DNA from: Adhaeretor mobilis
GTDB taxonomy: Bacteria > Planctomycetota > Planctomycetia > Pirellulales > Lacipirellulaceae
Length of the DNA: 64,000 bases
Reading direction: 5' to 3'
Assembly (NCBI RefSeq): GCF_007741515.1
Contig: NZ_CP036263.1
Location: 3,397,178 to 3,461,177 of the forward strand
Shown here: one piece after another, positions 45,629 to 52,248 of the stretch
How positions within the stretch are numbered: the stretch's first letter is position 1
How the letters are laid out: each line of letters starts with the position of its first letter
Program-made: the position numbers and the translations under genes
The notes under the pieces: generated by a model
Told to the model about the DNA's origin: nothing
The model's database searches: none
The model's input: the letters and a program-made list of their open reading frames with translations, nothing else

Positions 45629-47275
45629 ATGGAACTCTGGGAATTATTAGCCAACATCGTTTTTCTGCTTACCGCCTGCTTGGTCGGAGGCGGGTTGGCC
45701 TCGCGGCTGGGACAAAGCCCGCTAGTCGGATACCTGCTGGCTGGAATGCTGGTCGGTGGCGCAGGCAGTCTGGGAATCGTTGCCTACCAGCATGAGATTG
45801 AATCCATCGCAGAACTGGGCGTCGCCTTGCTGCTGTTCAGCCTCGGATTGGAATTTTCGCTTGAACGACTCAAGAGTCTCGGCAGCAGGCCATTGATTGG
45901 CGGTGCTATTCAAGTTATCGCCACCATCGCGGCCGGCACAGCTTCTGCGTATCTGTTCGGCTTGGGAGCAAAGCCGGCAATTGCGTTTGGAACCATGATC
46001 GCCCTTAGCAGCACAGCAGTAGTGCTACGCATCTTGATGGAACGCGGCGAGATCGAAATGCCGCATGGCCGCAACAGTCTTGGGGTGCTCTTGACTCAGG
46101 ACATTGCGGTGGTGCCGCTGGCCGTGCTGATGACGGTGCTAGGCAGTGGTGGGACGGTCACAGAAGTCTCGATTGACGTTGGAAAACTCATCCTAATGGC
46201 CGCCGGTTTAGCAGCCGTGTTGTACGTTCTGACGAGGCTTGCGGTCTTGACACTTGGCACTTTGACCTTGCAGCGTAATCGTGAGTTAACAGTGGTCTTC
46301 GCGAGTGCCATCGGACTCGGTTCGGCATGGGCGGCCCATTGGGCTGGTATCTCGCCGGCACTGGGCGCGTTCATCGCCGGCATGCTGTTGGGAAGTTCCG
46401 CGTTTGCAACCCAGGTTCGCGCCGATGTATCGACCTTAAGAATCTTACTATTGACGCTCTTTTTTGGTTCAGCCGGTATGGTGGCTGATCCGCTGTGGAT
46501 CATTTCTCATGCACACTGGGTCGCTGGTGCAGCGATCGCTCTCACCGTCGGTAAATTCCTTATCATTGCGGCGATCTTTCTTGCGTTTAGACAGTCGCTG
46601 CGGGTTGCAGCGGCAACCGGGCTGGCGCTTGCCCAGGTCGGCGAGTTTGCCTTCGTACTCGGGGCCATTGGCCGTTCTTCAGGGGTGGTTTCCGATGATA
46701 CTTACGCATTGGTGGTCTCGGTGACGATCGTGTCATTCATTATTAGCGCCTTTGCTGTTCCGATGGCACCACGGTTCGGAGACATCGTAGCCCGATGGTT
46801 CGGCAAGTCGACTACCGGCGAAAACGACTTGGAGGGTTCCTCACATCGCGCCGATGTTGTCATTATCGGCTTCGGCCCGACGGGAGAACTTGCCTCCGTT
46901 CCGCTCATGGGATCAGATTTGCGAACCACGGTCATCGACCTAAATCACGAGAGTGTCCGGAAAGCTCAGCAGTATGGATTCGCAGGACATATCGGCGATG
47001 CGTCCTCACCGGATGTACTGGAACATGCGTCGATCGGAGAGGTACATTTGGCCATCATTACCTTGCCTCATTTTCGCTCGGCACTTTCCGTTGTTGAGCT
47101 TATCCGATCGATGAATCCGACAGCGACGATCCTTGTTCGTTCGCGCTATCACATTCACCGCATTGCATTGACCGCAGCGGGTGGCACCGTTGACGGCGAC
47201 GAAGAATGTGTCGGCGGCGCGATAGCGGAGCGTGTTGTCAGTTGGCTAGCAGACCATGCCGCCACGCTGGAGTGA
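45629..47275 (+). CDS. Kef-type cation:proton antiporter with TrkA-N domain
   Basis: A 548-residue CPA2 antiporter. The first 390 residues hold about 12-13 TM helices, with GQSPLVGYLLAGMLVGG and ALLLFSLGLEFSLERLKS near the start and LGVLLTQDIAVVPLAVL near 150, which carries the Asp expected in the ion path. Residues 405-540 form a TrkA-N/RCK Rossmann domain (VVIIGFGPTGELAS, then GDASSPDVLEHASI). Such proteins exchange potassium or sodium for protons and are gated by nucleotides or glutathione adducts. It opens the stress island and is followed by a DUF542 mini-gene. Confidence 0.93.
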   Translation: MELWELLANIVFLLTACLVGGGLASRLGQSPLVGYLLAGMLVGGAGSLGIVAYQHEIESIAELGVALLLFSLGLEFSLERLKSLGSRPLIGGAIQVIATIAAGTASAYLFGLGAKPAIAFGTMIALSSTAVVLRILMERGEIEMPHGRNSLGVLLTQDIAVVPLAVLMTVLGSGGTVTEVSIDVGKLILMAAGLAAVLYVLTRLAVLTLGTLTLQRNRELTVVFASAIGLGSAWAAHWAGISPALGAFIAGMLLGSSAFATQVRADVSTLRILLLTLFFGSAGMVADPLWIISHAHWVAGAAIALTVGKFLIIAAIFLAFRQSLRVAAATGLALAQVGEFAFVLGAIGRSSGVVSDDTYALVVSVTIVSFIISAFAVPMAPRFGDIVARWFGKSTTGENDLEGSSHRADVVIIGFGPTGELASVPLMGSDLRTTVIDLNHESVRKAQQYGFAGHIGDASSPDVLEHASIGEVHLAIITLPHFRSALSVVELIRSMNPTATILVRSRYHIHRIALTAAGGTVDGDEECVGGAIAERVVSWLADHAATLE

Positions 47276-47467
47276 GTGCGGTGGCGTTTTCTTTTCAATA
47301 CTGCCTGCGGCCTGATTGGCTGGCTAAAAGGCCCCGCAGCTCGCTGTGCCGTACGGCATTCCTGTATAATGGACAAATATCAAAGCCCCGAGGACGACGT
47401 CAAAGTTGAGCAGCGAATCTGTTCAGAAGTTTGAGCCATGCAACTCTACTCCCTACCTGCCTGACGC

Positions 47468-47671
47468 ATGAACTGTGATCTTCACAACAGCATCCCTGAT
47501 TGGATCATCGAATACCCGGAAACCACGGCCGTTTTCGCCGAACTGCGACTGGATACGAACTGCGGAGGCAAGTCGCTGGAATACGTTTGCCTGCAGAAGG
47601 AACTGAGCGTGCGGGACGTGATGAAGAAACTCCAGAACACAATCTCTTCTGTGCAGGATGGGACTGAGTAG
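47468..47671 (+). CDS. DUF542 (ScdA/RIC N-terminal domain) mini-protein
   Basis: A 67-residue protein that matches only the short N-terminal domain of the iron-sulfur cluster repair proteins ScdA/YtfE/RIC, including FAELRLDTNCGGKSLEYVC with its Cys and the helical end. The hemerythrin-like di-iron domain that normally follows is absent. The N-terminal domain alone has been suggested to take part in redox or nitrosative-stress chemistry. The gene lies 192 bp after the antiporter. A TATAAT box at 47365-47370 in that gap could serve it, but no good -35 box is present. Confidence 0.75.
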   Translation: MNCDLHNSIPDWIIEYPETTAVFAELRLDTNCGGKSLEYVCLQKELSVRDVMKKLQNTISSVQDGTE

Positions 47672-47750
47672 AGCATTCTTTATGGATTCAGGAGCGGGTG
47701 CTCCGAAGTCCGCTCGAGGTTTTCCCTCCAATTCGTAGCGAAGCAAGACA

Positions 47751-48287
47751 TTACTTACGAACGCTCACGGCGGGCATGGTTGCCAGCCGAAAGGGCGTTG
47801 TCTCCTCATAGGTAATGAAGGCTTCGGGATTGGCGTTGCGTGCCATTGTCATCAGCCGCGGGGCCGCTCGACGGGGAACGACGCTAAGGCTGACCTGGAC
47901 GTCTCCATCTCGGCCTTTGGCATCGACAGTCGTCATGTAGTAACCGGCATCTCGCATCAGACTCGTCAACTCTGGCGATCCGCTCGGTGTAACGATTCGC
48001 ACCAATGCATCTCCGATTGCTAGCCATTTCTCCATTGTGCTGCCGAGCATAGTTCCCGCGGCATAACCGCATGCGTAGGCAACGAATTGGATTGGACTGC
48101 TGAGATTTCCCAGCACCAACGCGGCGGCAATCAACCATACCAGCGACTCAAAGAATCCAAATAGACCTGCCAAACCACGCCGCCCTCGAAAGAGCATCGA
48201 GATTCGCAAGGCCCCCAGCGAGACGTCAACAACCCGCAATGCAAAGATTAGTACTGCACTCGATATCAGCATGCCCCAACCGTCCAT
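47751..48287 (-). CDS. UPF0316/DUF2179-type small membrane protein
   Basis: A 178-residue membrane protein of the UPF0316 family. The N-terminal half has three hydrophobic helices (LISSAVLIFALRVVDVSLGALRIS, then FFESLVWLIAAALVLGNL). The C-terminal 80 residues are a soluble DUF2179-like ferredoxin-fold domain (VRIVTPSGSPELTSLMRDAGY and DVQVSLSVVPRRAAP). Function unknown; the domain is thought to bind a small ligand. A GGAG motif 7 bases before the ATG at 48287 fixes the start. A 26-codon membrane ORF ends 13 bp upstream in the same direction. Confidence 0.85.
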   Translation of the reverse strand: MDGWGMLISSAVLIFALRVVDVSLGALRISMLFRGRRGLAGLFGFFESLVWLIAAALVLGNLSSPIQFVAYACGYAAGTMLGSTMEKWLAIGDALVRIVTPSGSPELTSLMRDAGYYMTTVDAKGRDGDVQVSLSVVPRRAAPRLMTMARNANPEAFITYEETTPFRLATMPAVSVRK

Positions 48288-48300
48288 CCATTGTCTCCAT

Positions 48301-48381
48301 CTATAAAATTGCGTTCCAAGAAAGTGCCACAGAAGCCGCCATCATTATCAGAGGTGCGATCCCTAGCGTCACGGGCCACAT
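48301..48381 (-). CDS. Possible 26-aa membrane micropeptide
   Basis: A very short open frame of 26 codons whose product is almost wholly hydrophobic (MWPVTLGIAPLIMMAA then SVALSWNAIL), as expected for a single TM helix. An AAGGAG motif lies about 13 bases upstream, slightly far. The TAG stop is followed within 13 bp by the start of the UPF0316 gene, whose own ribosome-binding site fills the gap. This is the layout of a two-gene operon. A chance ORF cannot be excluded. Confidence 0.4.
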   Translation of the reverse strand: MWPVTLGIAPLIMMAASVALSWNAIL

Positions 48382-48520
48382 CCATACGAGGGTTCTCCTT
48401 AAAGTGTGCGAGCGAACTTGACCAATAAAGCAGGCCTCCAGCTATCGTTCGCAAACAAAGCAGCTCAACCGTCTGGGTGAACTGCGCTGGGGGTTGGCTT
48501 GGCAAACATATTCAAAGGCG

Positions 48521-48667
48521 TCATGCCCCCTGTAAATGTGATTCAATGAACCACAGGCTCTTGTCCACCTCACGCGAAACTTCGGTCAACGGGTCAATCA
48601 TTGCTTCGCGCGTCGAAAGGGGAATATCGTTGCGTGTCTCGAAGTTCGCGGCGAGGGTCGTATTCAT
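48521..48667 (-). pseudogene. dps: Internally deleted dps (48-codon remnant)
   Basis: The frame reads MNTTLAANFETRNDIPLSTR, EAMID, then PLTEVSREVDKSLWFIES and HLQGA. The first half matches the conserved N-terminus of Dps ferritins (TRNDIP...REAMI). The second half matches the C-terminal helix (TEVSREVDKSLWFIESHLQ). The roughly 110 residues that normally lie between, including the ferroxidase-site residues and the four-helix core, are gone, and the two ends are joined in frame. The product cannot form a ferritin cage. A possible ribosome-binding site (AAAGG) precedes the ATG, and the ATG overlaps the stop of a decayed frame upstream. Either an in-frame deletion pseudogene or, less likely, a retained micropeptide. 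Confidence 0.7.
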
Positions 48668-48913
48668 GGCTCAGCAACCTTTCGTAAAAAGATGCAGGGG
48701 GAAACTCCGTCTGCGTCGTATTCTGCAAATCCTAACCGGTAGAGTTGCCACATTTGCGCAGTCGCCAGCTCCCCCTCGGTAAGACGTGACTAACAATGGT
48801 TTTTTTCCATTTCGGATATCTCCGCTAATTTCTGATTCAGCACGGACAGGGTTGCAGCAACTTCCTCCCTCGTTCTCCCACCGATCCAGATCAGTCGTTT
48901 TCTCGCGTCTCAT
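48664..48913 (-). pseudogene. Decayed small gene ahead of the dps remnant
   Basis: A strong ribosome-binding site (GGAGGAGGAG) precedes the ATG at 48913, which starts MRREKTTDLDRWENEGG. Sensible protein sequence then continues in the +1 frame (TREEVAATLSVLNQKLAEI, SEMEKNHC), is broken by a TAG at 48790-48792, and resumes in the same frame as LTEGELATAQMWQLYRLGF and AEYDADGVSPCIFLRKVAEP. The final TGA overlaps the dps remnant ATG (ATGA). One frameshift and one nonsense codon would explain the pattern as a gene of about 85 codons. No family recognised. The uninterrupted 80-codon frame from the same ATG reads as non-protein after residue 17. Confidence 0.4.
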
Positions 48914-49310
48914 CGTGCTCCTCCTCCAAAGTTGCGATCCGAATGGCTACTCGCAAGTGACTCGGTTGAAGTCAGTGTCCAATTCCTAGATGTCAACGTA
49001 TCCCTCGGCAGGTTGTGACGTACATTGGCCTTATGATGCTACACGGGTGGTGCGATATTGCTCCGTTGCCTTGAAATAGAAGTGATGAACTCCGGCGGCT
49101 TTACTACTTACACAGAACAAAGAATCTGCGGCGACAATCGTTCGGCAGTGTTTCCGGTGAAGAAGCCTGCGAAGCCCGTTCGCGATATCGTGTCCATGAC
49201 GAGAAGGTCGACCCCAACCAAGATTCTCTTAAACTTTCTGATGCCTCACTCCGCGAGCGAGAAGGATTGAAGTAGTCGCCCGGGTTGATCGTGGAAAGGA
49301 AGCTGTCCGA
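48914..49310. other. Intergenic or decayed DNA
   Basis: The 397 bp between the decayed gene and hpf contain a plus-strand open frame of 70 codons (49058-49270) without a ribosome-binding site or recognisable motif. Another plus frame ends just after it with plausible protein-like composition but no start. I see no terminator or RNA structure. With the remnants next to it, this could be an eroded region. Confidence 0.4.
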
Positions 49311-49682
49311 TCACTCAGCCGCCTCCTCATTCTGCGAGCGCTCTTCGACCGGTTCATTCTGATGCCCCCGCGTGCGGAGCGTTATCGGTCGTTTCAACTT
49401 TGTCACAACGATACGGCGGGCGCGCCGGACTGCACGGTCAATGGCCTTCCAGGGATTTTCGTCCTTCGCCGATGTCGCGAGCTCACCGTTGCCGGGCATG
49501 ATCACGCTCAGTCGGCACCGCTTATCGACACCACCACGTGGACCGTTCTCATCAGTCAGTGTGACATCGACACGAGTAATTCGATCAGAGAACCTAGCTA
49601 GCGTTTTCATAAGTCGATTAGCCACGGAATCTCGAAATCCGGTTGTTCTGTTTTCGGAGGGAGCTGTAATGGAGATATTCAT
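49311..49682 (-). CDS. Ribosome hibernation-promoting factor (HPF/RaiA family)
   Basis: A 123-residue short-form HPF starting at the ATG at 49682 (MNISITAPSENRTTGF). It has the S30AE fold pattern: a beta strand, a helix with FRDSVANRLMKTLARF, then RVDVTLTDENGPRGGVDKRC and the second helix AIDRAVRRARRIVVTKL. A basic and acidic tail follows. The long-form dimerisation domain is absent. These proteins bind the 30S decoding region and store ribosomes in stationary phase or stress. An upstream in-frame ATG at 49751 adds 23 unlikely residues. It is the last clear gene of the uspA arm. Confidence 0.88.
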   Translation of the reverse strand: MNISITAPSENRTTGFRDSVANRLMKTLARFSDRITRVDVTLTDENGPRGGVDKRCRLSVIMPGNGELATSAKDENPWKAIDRAVRRARRIVVTKLKRPITLRTRGHQNEPVEERSQNEEAAE

Positions 49683-49772
49683 GATGATGACCCGTTGGTT
49701 GAAATGGATTGGGACGTTGGGCGGAGACAACGCGTAGTACGTCTTAGGCAAGGAGCCTGGTTTACTGGTCCC

Positions 49773-50189
49773 CTAGGCAACGACACCATCGCGTTCTGGC
49801 TGAAACACCAACTCTTCGATCACAAACTCCGCAGTTCCATCCGGCACCTGCCAGCGAACCTTGTCACCAACCCGGTAGCCAAGGATGGCGGTTCCGATGG
49901 GGGCTAGAATGGAGAGTTTGCCTTCGGCAATGTTGGCATCTACGGGGTAGACAAGCGTGAAAGTCCCCACTTCATTGCTGCCTGTTTCTTGAAGACGCAC
50001 GACCGAATTCATGGTAACAACATCGTGAGGAACTTCCGCCATCTCGACGATCGTGGCCGCGTCAAGTTCCCCTCGCAGTGAGTGTAGGTAGTGCTTGTCG
50101 CTAAAGGCTTGAGCGAATTCACTGTGGAACAAATTTTCTAGCCGCTCGTAGTCGTCTCTTGCAATGACGATTTTACGTTTGGGTTTCAT
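49773..50189 (-). CDS. Rnk/GreA C-terminal-domain protein, copy 1
   Basis: A 138-residue protein starting at the ATG at 50189 (MKPKRKIVIARDDYERLENL). The N-terminal 45 residues are helical. The C-terminal half is the FKBP-like GreA/GreB C-domain, seen in DVVTMNSVVRL, FTLVYPVDANIAEGKLSIL and PIGTAILGYRVGDKVRW, as in Rnk (regulator of nucleoside diphosphate kinase). Rnk proteins bind RNA polymerase near the secondary channel but lack the long GreA coiled coil. A paralogue lies at 51787-52200 on the other strand. It sits between hpf and a small membrane gene in the sigma-54-driven uspA arm. The longer open frame up to 50303 overlaps the upstream gene. Confidence 0.88.
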   Translation of the reverse strand: MKPKRKIVIARDDYERLENLFHSEFAQAFSDKHYLHSLRGELDAATIVEMAEVPHDVVTMNSVVRLQETGSNEVGTFTLVYPVDANIAEGKLSILAPIGTAILGYRVGDKVRWQVPDGTAEFVIEELVFQPERDGVVA

Positions 50190-50232
50190 TTTGCAACTCC
50201 GGCTTGGTAGGGGGAATTTTTGGGTGCTAGAA

Positions 50233-50475
50233 CTAGTCTTGCCAAACAAGATATACGAAGTGTAGGAGAACCAATGGAGAAAGCGCGATGATGGTCCAAA
50301 CAATCGCGACGTTCCTTATGAACACAATCTCTGCGTCTTCAGCTCCGTCTGTTGTCGGCGGTATCGAAGACTTTCGGTTTCGTGAATGATTCGGGACAAT
50401 ATCTTTCTGGACATCTCTAACTCTTGTTTGACTCGGATGAATTGAGGTGGAAATCTCTATCAATGAAGCAGGCAT
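50233..50475 (-). CDS. Small C-terminally anchored membrane protein
   Basis: An 80-residue protein. The first 50 residues are polar, Ser/Arg/Asp-rich and probably disordered. One TM helix at about 54-78 (VAIVWTIIALSPLVLLHFVY) ends two residues before the C-terminus, a tail-anchored arrangement. A very good ribosome-binding site GGAGG lies 7 bases before the ATG at 50475, which supports a real gene. No family recognised. It lies between uspA and the Rnk-like gene on the same strand. Confidence 0.65.
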   Translation of the reverse strand: MPASLIEISTSIHPSQTRVRDVQKDIVPNHSRNRKSSIPPTTDGAEDAEIVFIRNVAIVWTIIALSPLVLLHFVYLVWQD

Positions 50476-50560
50476 ATTTCAACCTCCGTAGGTGAAGTGG
50501 CAGACCCTAGATACCCGTCCATTCATCCATGCTGATTGGTGCCTCAGACGCAATAGCTTT

Positions 50561-51100
50561 CTAGCACAGGCTAAGCTTCATCCGACGTGGTCCTTGCAGG
50601 TTCCTTTCAAAATCGGAGGCAGAGGAGTTCGTGGTCGGTTTCCCTTTCGAATCCTGATCGATAGCCTTGGATTCTTTGATGGTGAGAACTGGACAGTTCG
50701 AGCGTCGCAGCACACCTTCTGCAATGCTGCCTAGCAACGCTCGCGACCAACCTGTTCGACCATTAGTCCCCATTACGATCAGGTCAATTTCCTCTTTCTC
50801 TGCGAAGTCGATAAGCTCATCCACTGCAGATCCGGTTAGATAATGACGTCGCACACTTATACCCGTCTCCGATGGCTCTATTTCATTAAGTCGTGCTTCA
50901 ATCTTCTTCTTGAGCTGGTTTGGAGAATCTGCTTCGTACTGGTAACCGCCATAGCCGACAAGGTAGGCAGGTGTGTCGTCCGCGACGTGGACGATGTGCA
51001 GCATGGCGCCTGTTTGCGACGCAAGCGAAGAGGCGTACTCCAAGGCTGCGGATGACGACTCGGAAAAGTCGGTTGGAAACAAGATTGCGTTGATGTTCAT
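50561..51100 (-). CDS. Universal stress protein (UspA family)
   Basis: A 179-residue UspA-domain protein. The N-terminal ILFPTDFSESSSAALEYA is typical, and the ATP-binding-type motif GTNGRTGWSRALLGSIAEGVLRRSNCPVL near 130-150 fits the G-2x-G-9x-G(S/T) pattern. The last 30 residues extend beyond the domain and are polar. A near-consensus sigma-54 promoter at 51174-51189 reads toward it, leaving a leader of about 60 bases. It is the first gene of the minus-strand arm uspA, small membrane protein, Rnk-like, hpf. Confidence 0.93.
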   Translation of the reverse strand: MNINAILFPTDFSESSSAALEYASSLASQTGAMLHIVHVADDTPAYLVGYGGYQYEADSPNQLKKKIEARLNEIEPSETGISVRRHYLTGSAVDELIDFAEKEEIDLIVMGTNGRTGWSRALLGSIAEGVLRRSNCPVLTIKESKAIDQDSKGKPTTNSSASDFERNLQGPRRMKLSLC

Positions 51101-51173
51101 TGTCTGACCCTTTCATACGTAGTTTCGATAGACGTGAACCCGACCTGCAACACGCCGAACGATTGACTCTTGT

Positions 51174-51189
51174 TGCAATCTCTGTGCCA
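51174..51189 (-). promoter_or_regulatory. Sigma-54 (-24/-12) promoter for uspA
   Basis: On the minus strand the sequence reads TGGCACAGAGATTGCA. It matches the sigma-54 consensus TGGCACG-N4-TTGCW at all but one position with correct GG-to-GC spacing. The start site would be near 51163, about 60 bases ahead of the uspA ATG. The TGCAATCTCT element covering the -12 box is repeated 25 bp away at 51199-51208. Confidence 0.75.
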
Positions 51190-51200
51190 TTGGTGCGATG

Positions 51201-51257
51201 CAATCTCTAGAGAGTCTTACGAAGAGGAACGCCGCGAAGAGCGTTCCCTAGAGATTG
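51201..51257. repeat. Nested inverted repeats between divergent sigma-54 promoters
   Basis: Outer arms CAATCTCTAG (51201-51210) and CTAGAGATTG (51248-51257) are perfect complements. Inner arms GGAACGC (51226-51232) and GCGTTCC (51241-51247) are also perfect. On the right the two arms touch; on the left 15 bases separate them. This could bind an activator dimer or form a stem in RNA. It sits 12 bp upstream of the uspA sigma-54 box, close for an enhancer site, so a repressor or RNA role is possible. Confidence 0.55.
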
Positions 51258-51355
51258 AGGTTCTGGGATCGACTGCGAATGCTTATTCGATCGGACACTC
51301 GCTCCGCGCACTGACTTTAATATGTGGTTCAAATGCTCTAGGGATGTCAGAGTCA

Positions 51356-51383
51356 GTTGACACTGTCGCCGCGTGTTGACACT
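51356..51383. promoter_or_regulatory. Direct repeat pair, possible activator binding sites
   Basis: The 9-mer GTTGACACT occurs at 51356-51364 and 51375-51383, an offset of 19 bp or about two helical turns. A related TGTCA lies at 51345-51349. The pair is about 40-70 bp upstream of the plus-strand sigma-54 promoter, a normal distance for NtrC-type enhancer sites. The regulator encoded at the end of this operon is the obvious candidate to bind it. That link is inference. Confidence 0.5.
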
Positions 51384-51423
51384 TTCAACGCGGTTTCCCC
51401 ATGCTTCCTCGACTGACGCAATG

Positions 51424-51438
51424 GGCACGAAGTTTGCT
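51424..51438 (+). promoter_or_regulatory. Sigma-54 (-24/-12) promoter for the regulator operon
   Basis: The sequence GGCACGAAGTTTGCT matches the sigma-54 consensus GGCACG-N4-TTGCW exactly; only the base before it (G for T) departs from the extended consensus. Transcription would start near 51448, about 70 bases before the ATG at 51517. It points away from the uspA promoter. Confidence 0.8.
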
Positions 51439-51516
51439 CGTTAGACAAGAGAAACAGCGAGAACGTTTCGCTTCTCAAGAAGAAGCTAACCACGAAGAAT
51501 CCGTTAGGAGGTCATC

Positions 51517-51732
51517 ATGACATTCACAGCTCCAATGATTCAGTCAGATTGTGAGCAAACAGAAATGCTGCAAGAGAGTCACGTAGGCCTCTTGCGCGGC
51601 CAGCTTACCCTTATTACAGTTATCGCATTGGCAATTCTCTTGCGATCGCTAACACTTAACGGCTTACCAGGTTTTGTTGACAGCGATTTTGGCGAAGAGA
51701 CCGTTCCGGTACAGGTAGAGACCATGCCATAG
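51517..51732 (+). CDS. Small single-TM protein, first gene of the regulator operon
   Basis: A 71-residue protein preceded by a strong ribosome-binding site (AGGAGG) just before the ATG. The first 28 residues are polar, then one TM helix at about 29-47 (QLTLITVIALAILLRSLTL), then a short acidic tail. No family recognised. As the first gene behind the sigma-54 promoter it may be a stress-induced membrane protein or an accessory to the sensor kinase. The GreA-domain gene follows 54 bp later. Confidence 0.65.
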   Translation: MTFTAPMIQSDCEQTEMLQESHVGLLRGQLTLITVIALAILLRSLTLNGLPGFVDSDFGEETVPVQVETMP

Positions 51733-51786
51733 CGAAATGGATTCTGAGATTCCTGAGGGCAAATTACGAACAAAGGAGAAGGAACG

Positions 51787-52200
51787 ATGAGACAATCACT
51801 CGTTTTTACAGACACCGATCGTCGACGCCTCGGAAGCCTTCTCCAATTGAAAGAGACCCAAGCATCAGTTCCTTGGGAACGACTAGACGAGTTGGAATGG
51901 CAACTCGAATCTTCCGAGGTAACGGATTCCGAGTCGATCTCAGACGATGTGGTTACCATGCACTCCACGGTGAGCCTCGTTAGCGAGTCTTCGGGTGAAA
52001 TGATGACTCGTACGGTCGTCTACCCGGAGGATGTCGAGCTGTTTGATAACGCGATTTCGGTACTCGATACACTAGGGAGCAACCTTATTGGCTGTGAAGT
52101 GAGCGATACGGTAGAATGTGAGCAGGGAGGTTTGATTGATCGTTGGCGGATTGTAAACATTTCTTACCAACCCGAACGAGAGGGAGACTTTTATCGGTAG
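51787..52200 (+). CDS. Rnk/GreA C-terminal-domain protein, copy 2
   Basis: A 137-residue paralogue of the protein at 49773-50189. It shares DVVTMHSTVSL, TVVYPEDVELFDNAISVL and LGSNLIGCEVSDTV with copy 1 at equivalent positions, and ends with a similar YQPEREGD. It lacks the aromatic DKVRW-type stretch of copy 1. The N-terminal 45 residues are helical and more acidic. It probably also acts at RNA polymerase. Having one copy in each arm of a divergent stress locus suggests duplicated, perhaps antagonistic or condition-specific, roles. Confidence 0.82.
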   Translation: MRQSLVFTDTDRRRLGSLLQLKETQASVPWERLDELEWQLESSEVTDSESISDDVVTMHSTVSLVSESSGEMMTRTVVYPEDVELFDNAISVLDTLGSNLIGCEVSDTVECEQGGLIDRWRIVNISYQPEREGDFYR

Positions 52201-52248
52201 TTCGCCAAGCCCTAGGAGTTTCCCCATTGTTACGTTGGAACACACGCT

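Noticed and set aside
47305..47339. Imperfect stem (CTGCGG and CCGCAG) after the antiporter gene as a terminator
   Set aside because: The stem has bulges and a long loop and no T-run follows, so it is too weak to call.
49058..49270. Plus-strand frame of 70 codons between hpf and the decayed gene
   Set aside because: No ribosome-binding site and no recognisable sequence; a competing frame on the same strand looks equally protein-like, so neither is supported.
50525..50545. Possible sigma-54 site upstream of the small membrane gene at 50233-50475
   Set aside because: On the minus strand GGCACC and AGC are present but the GG-to-GC spacing is one base short, which sigma-54 does not tolerate.
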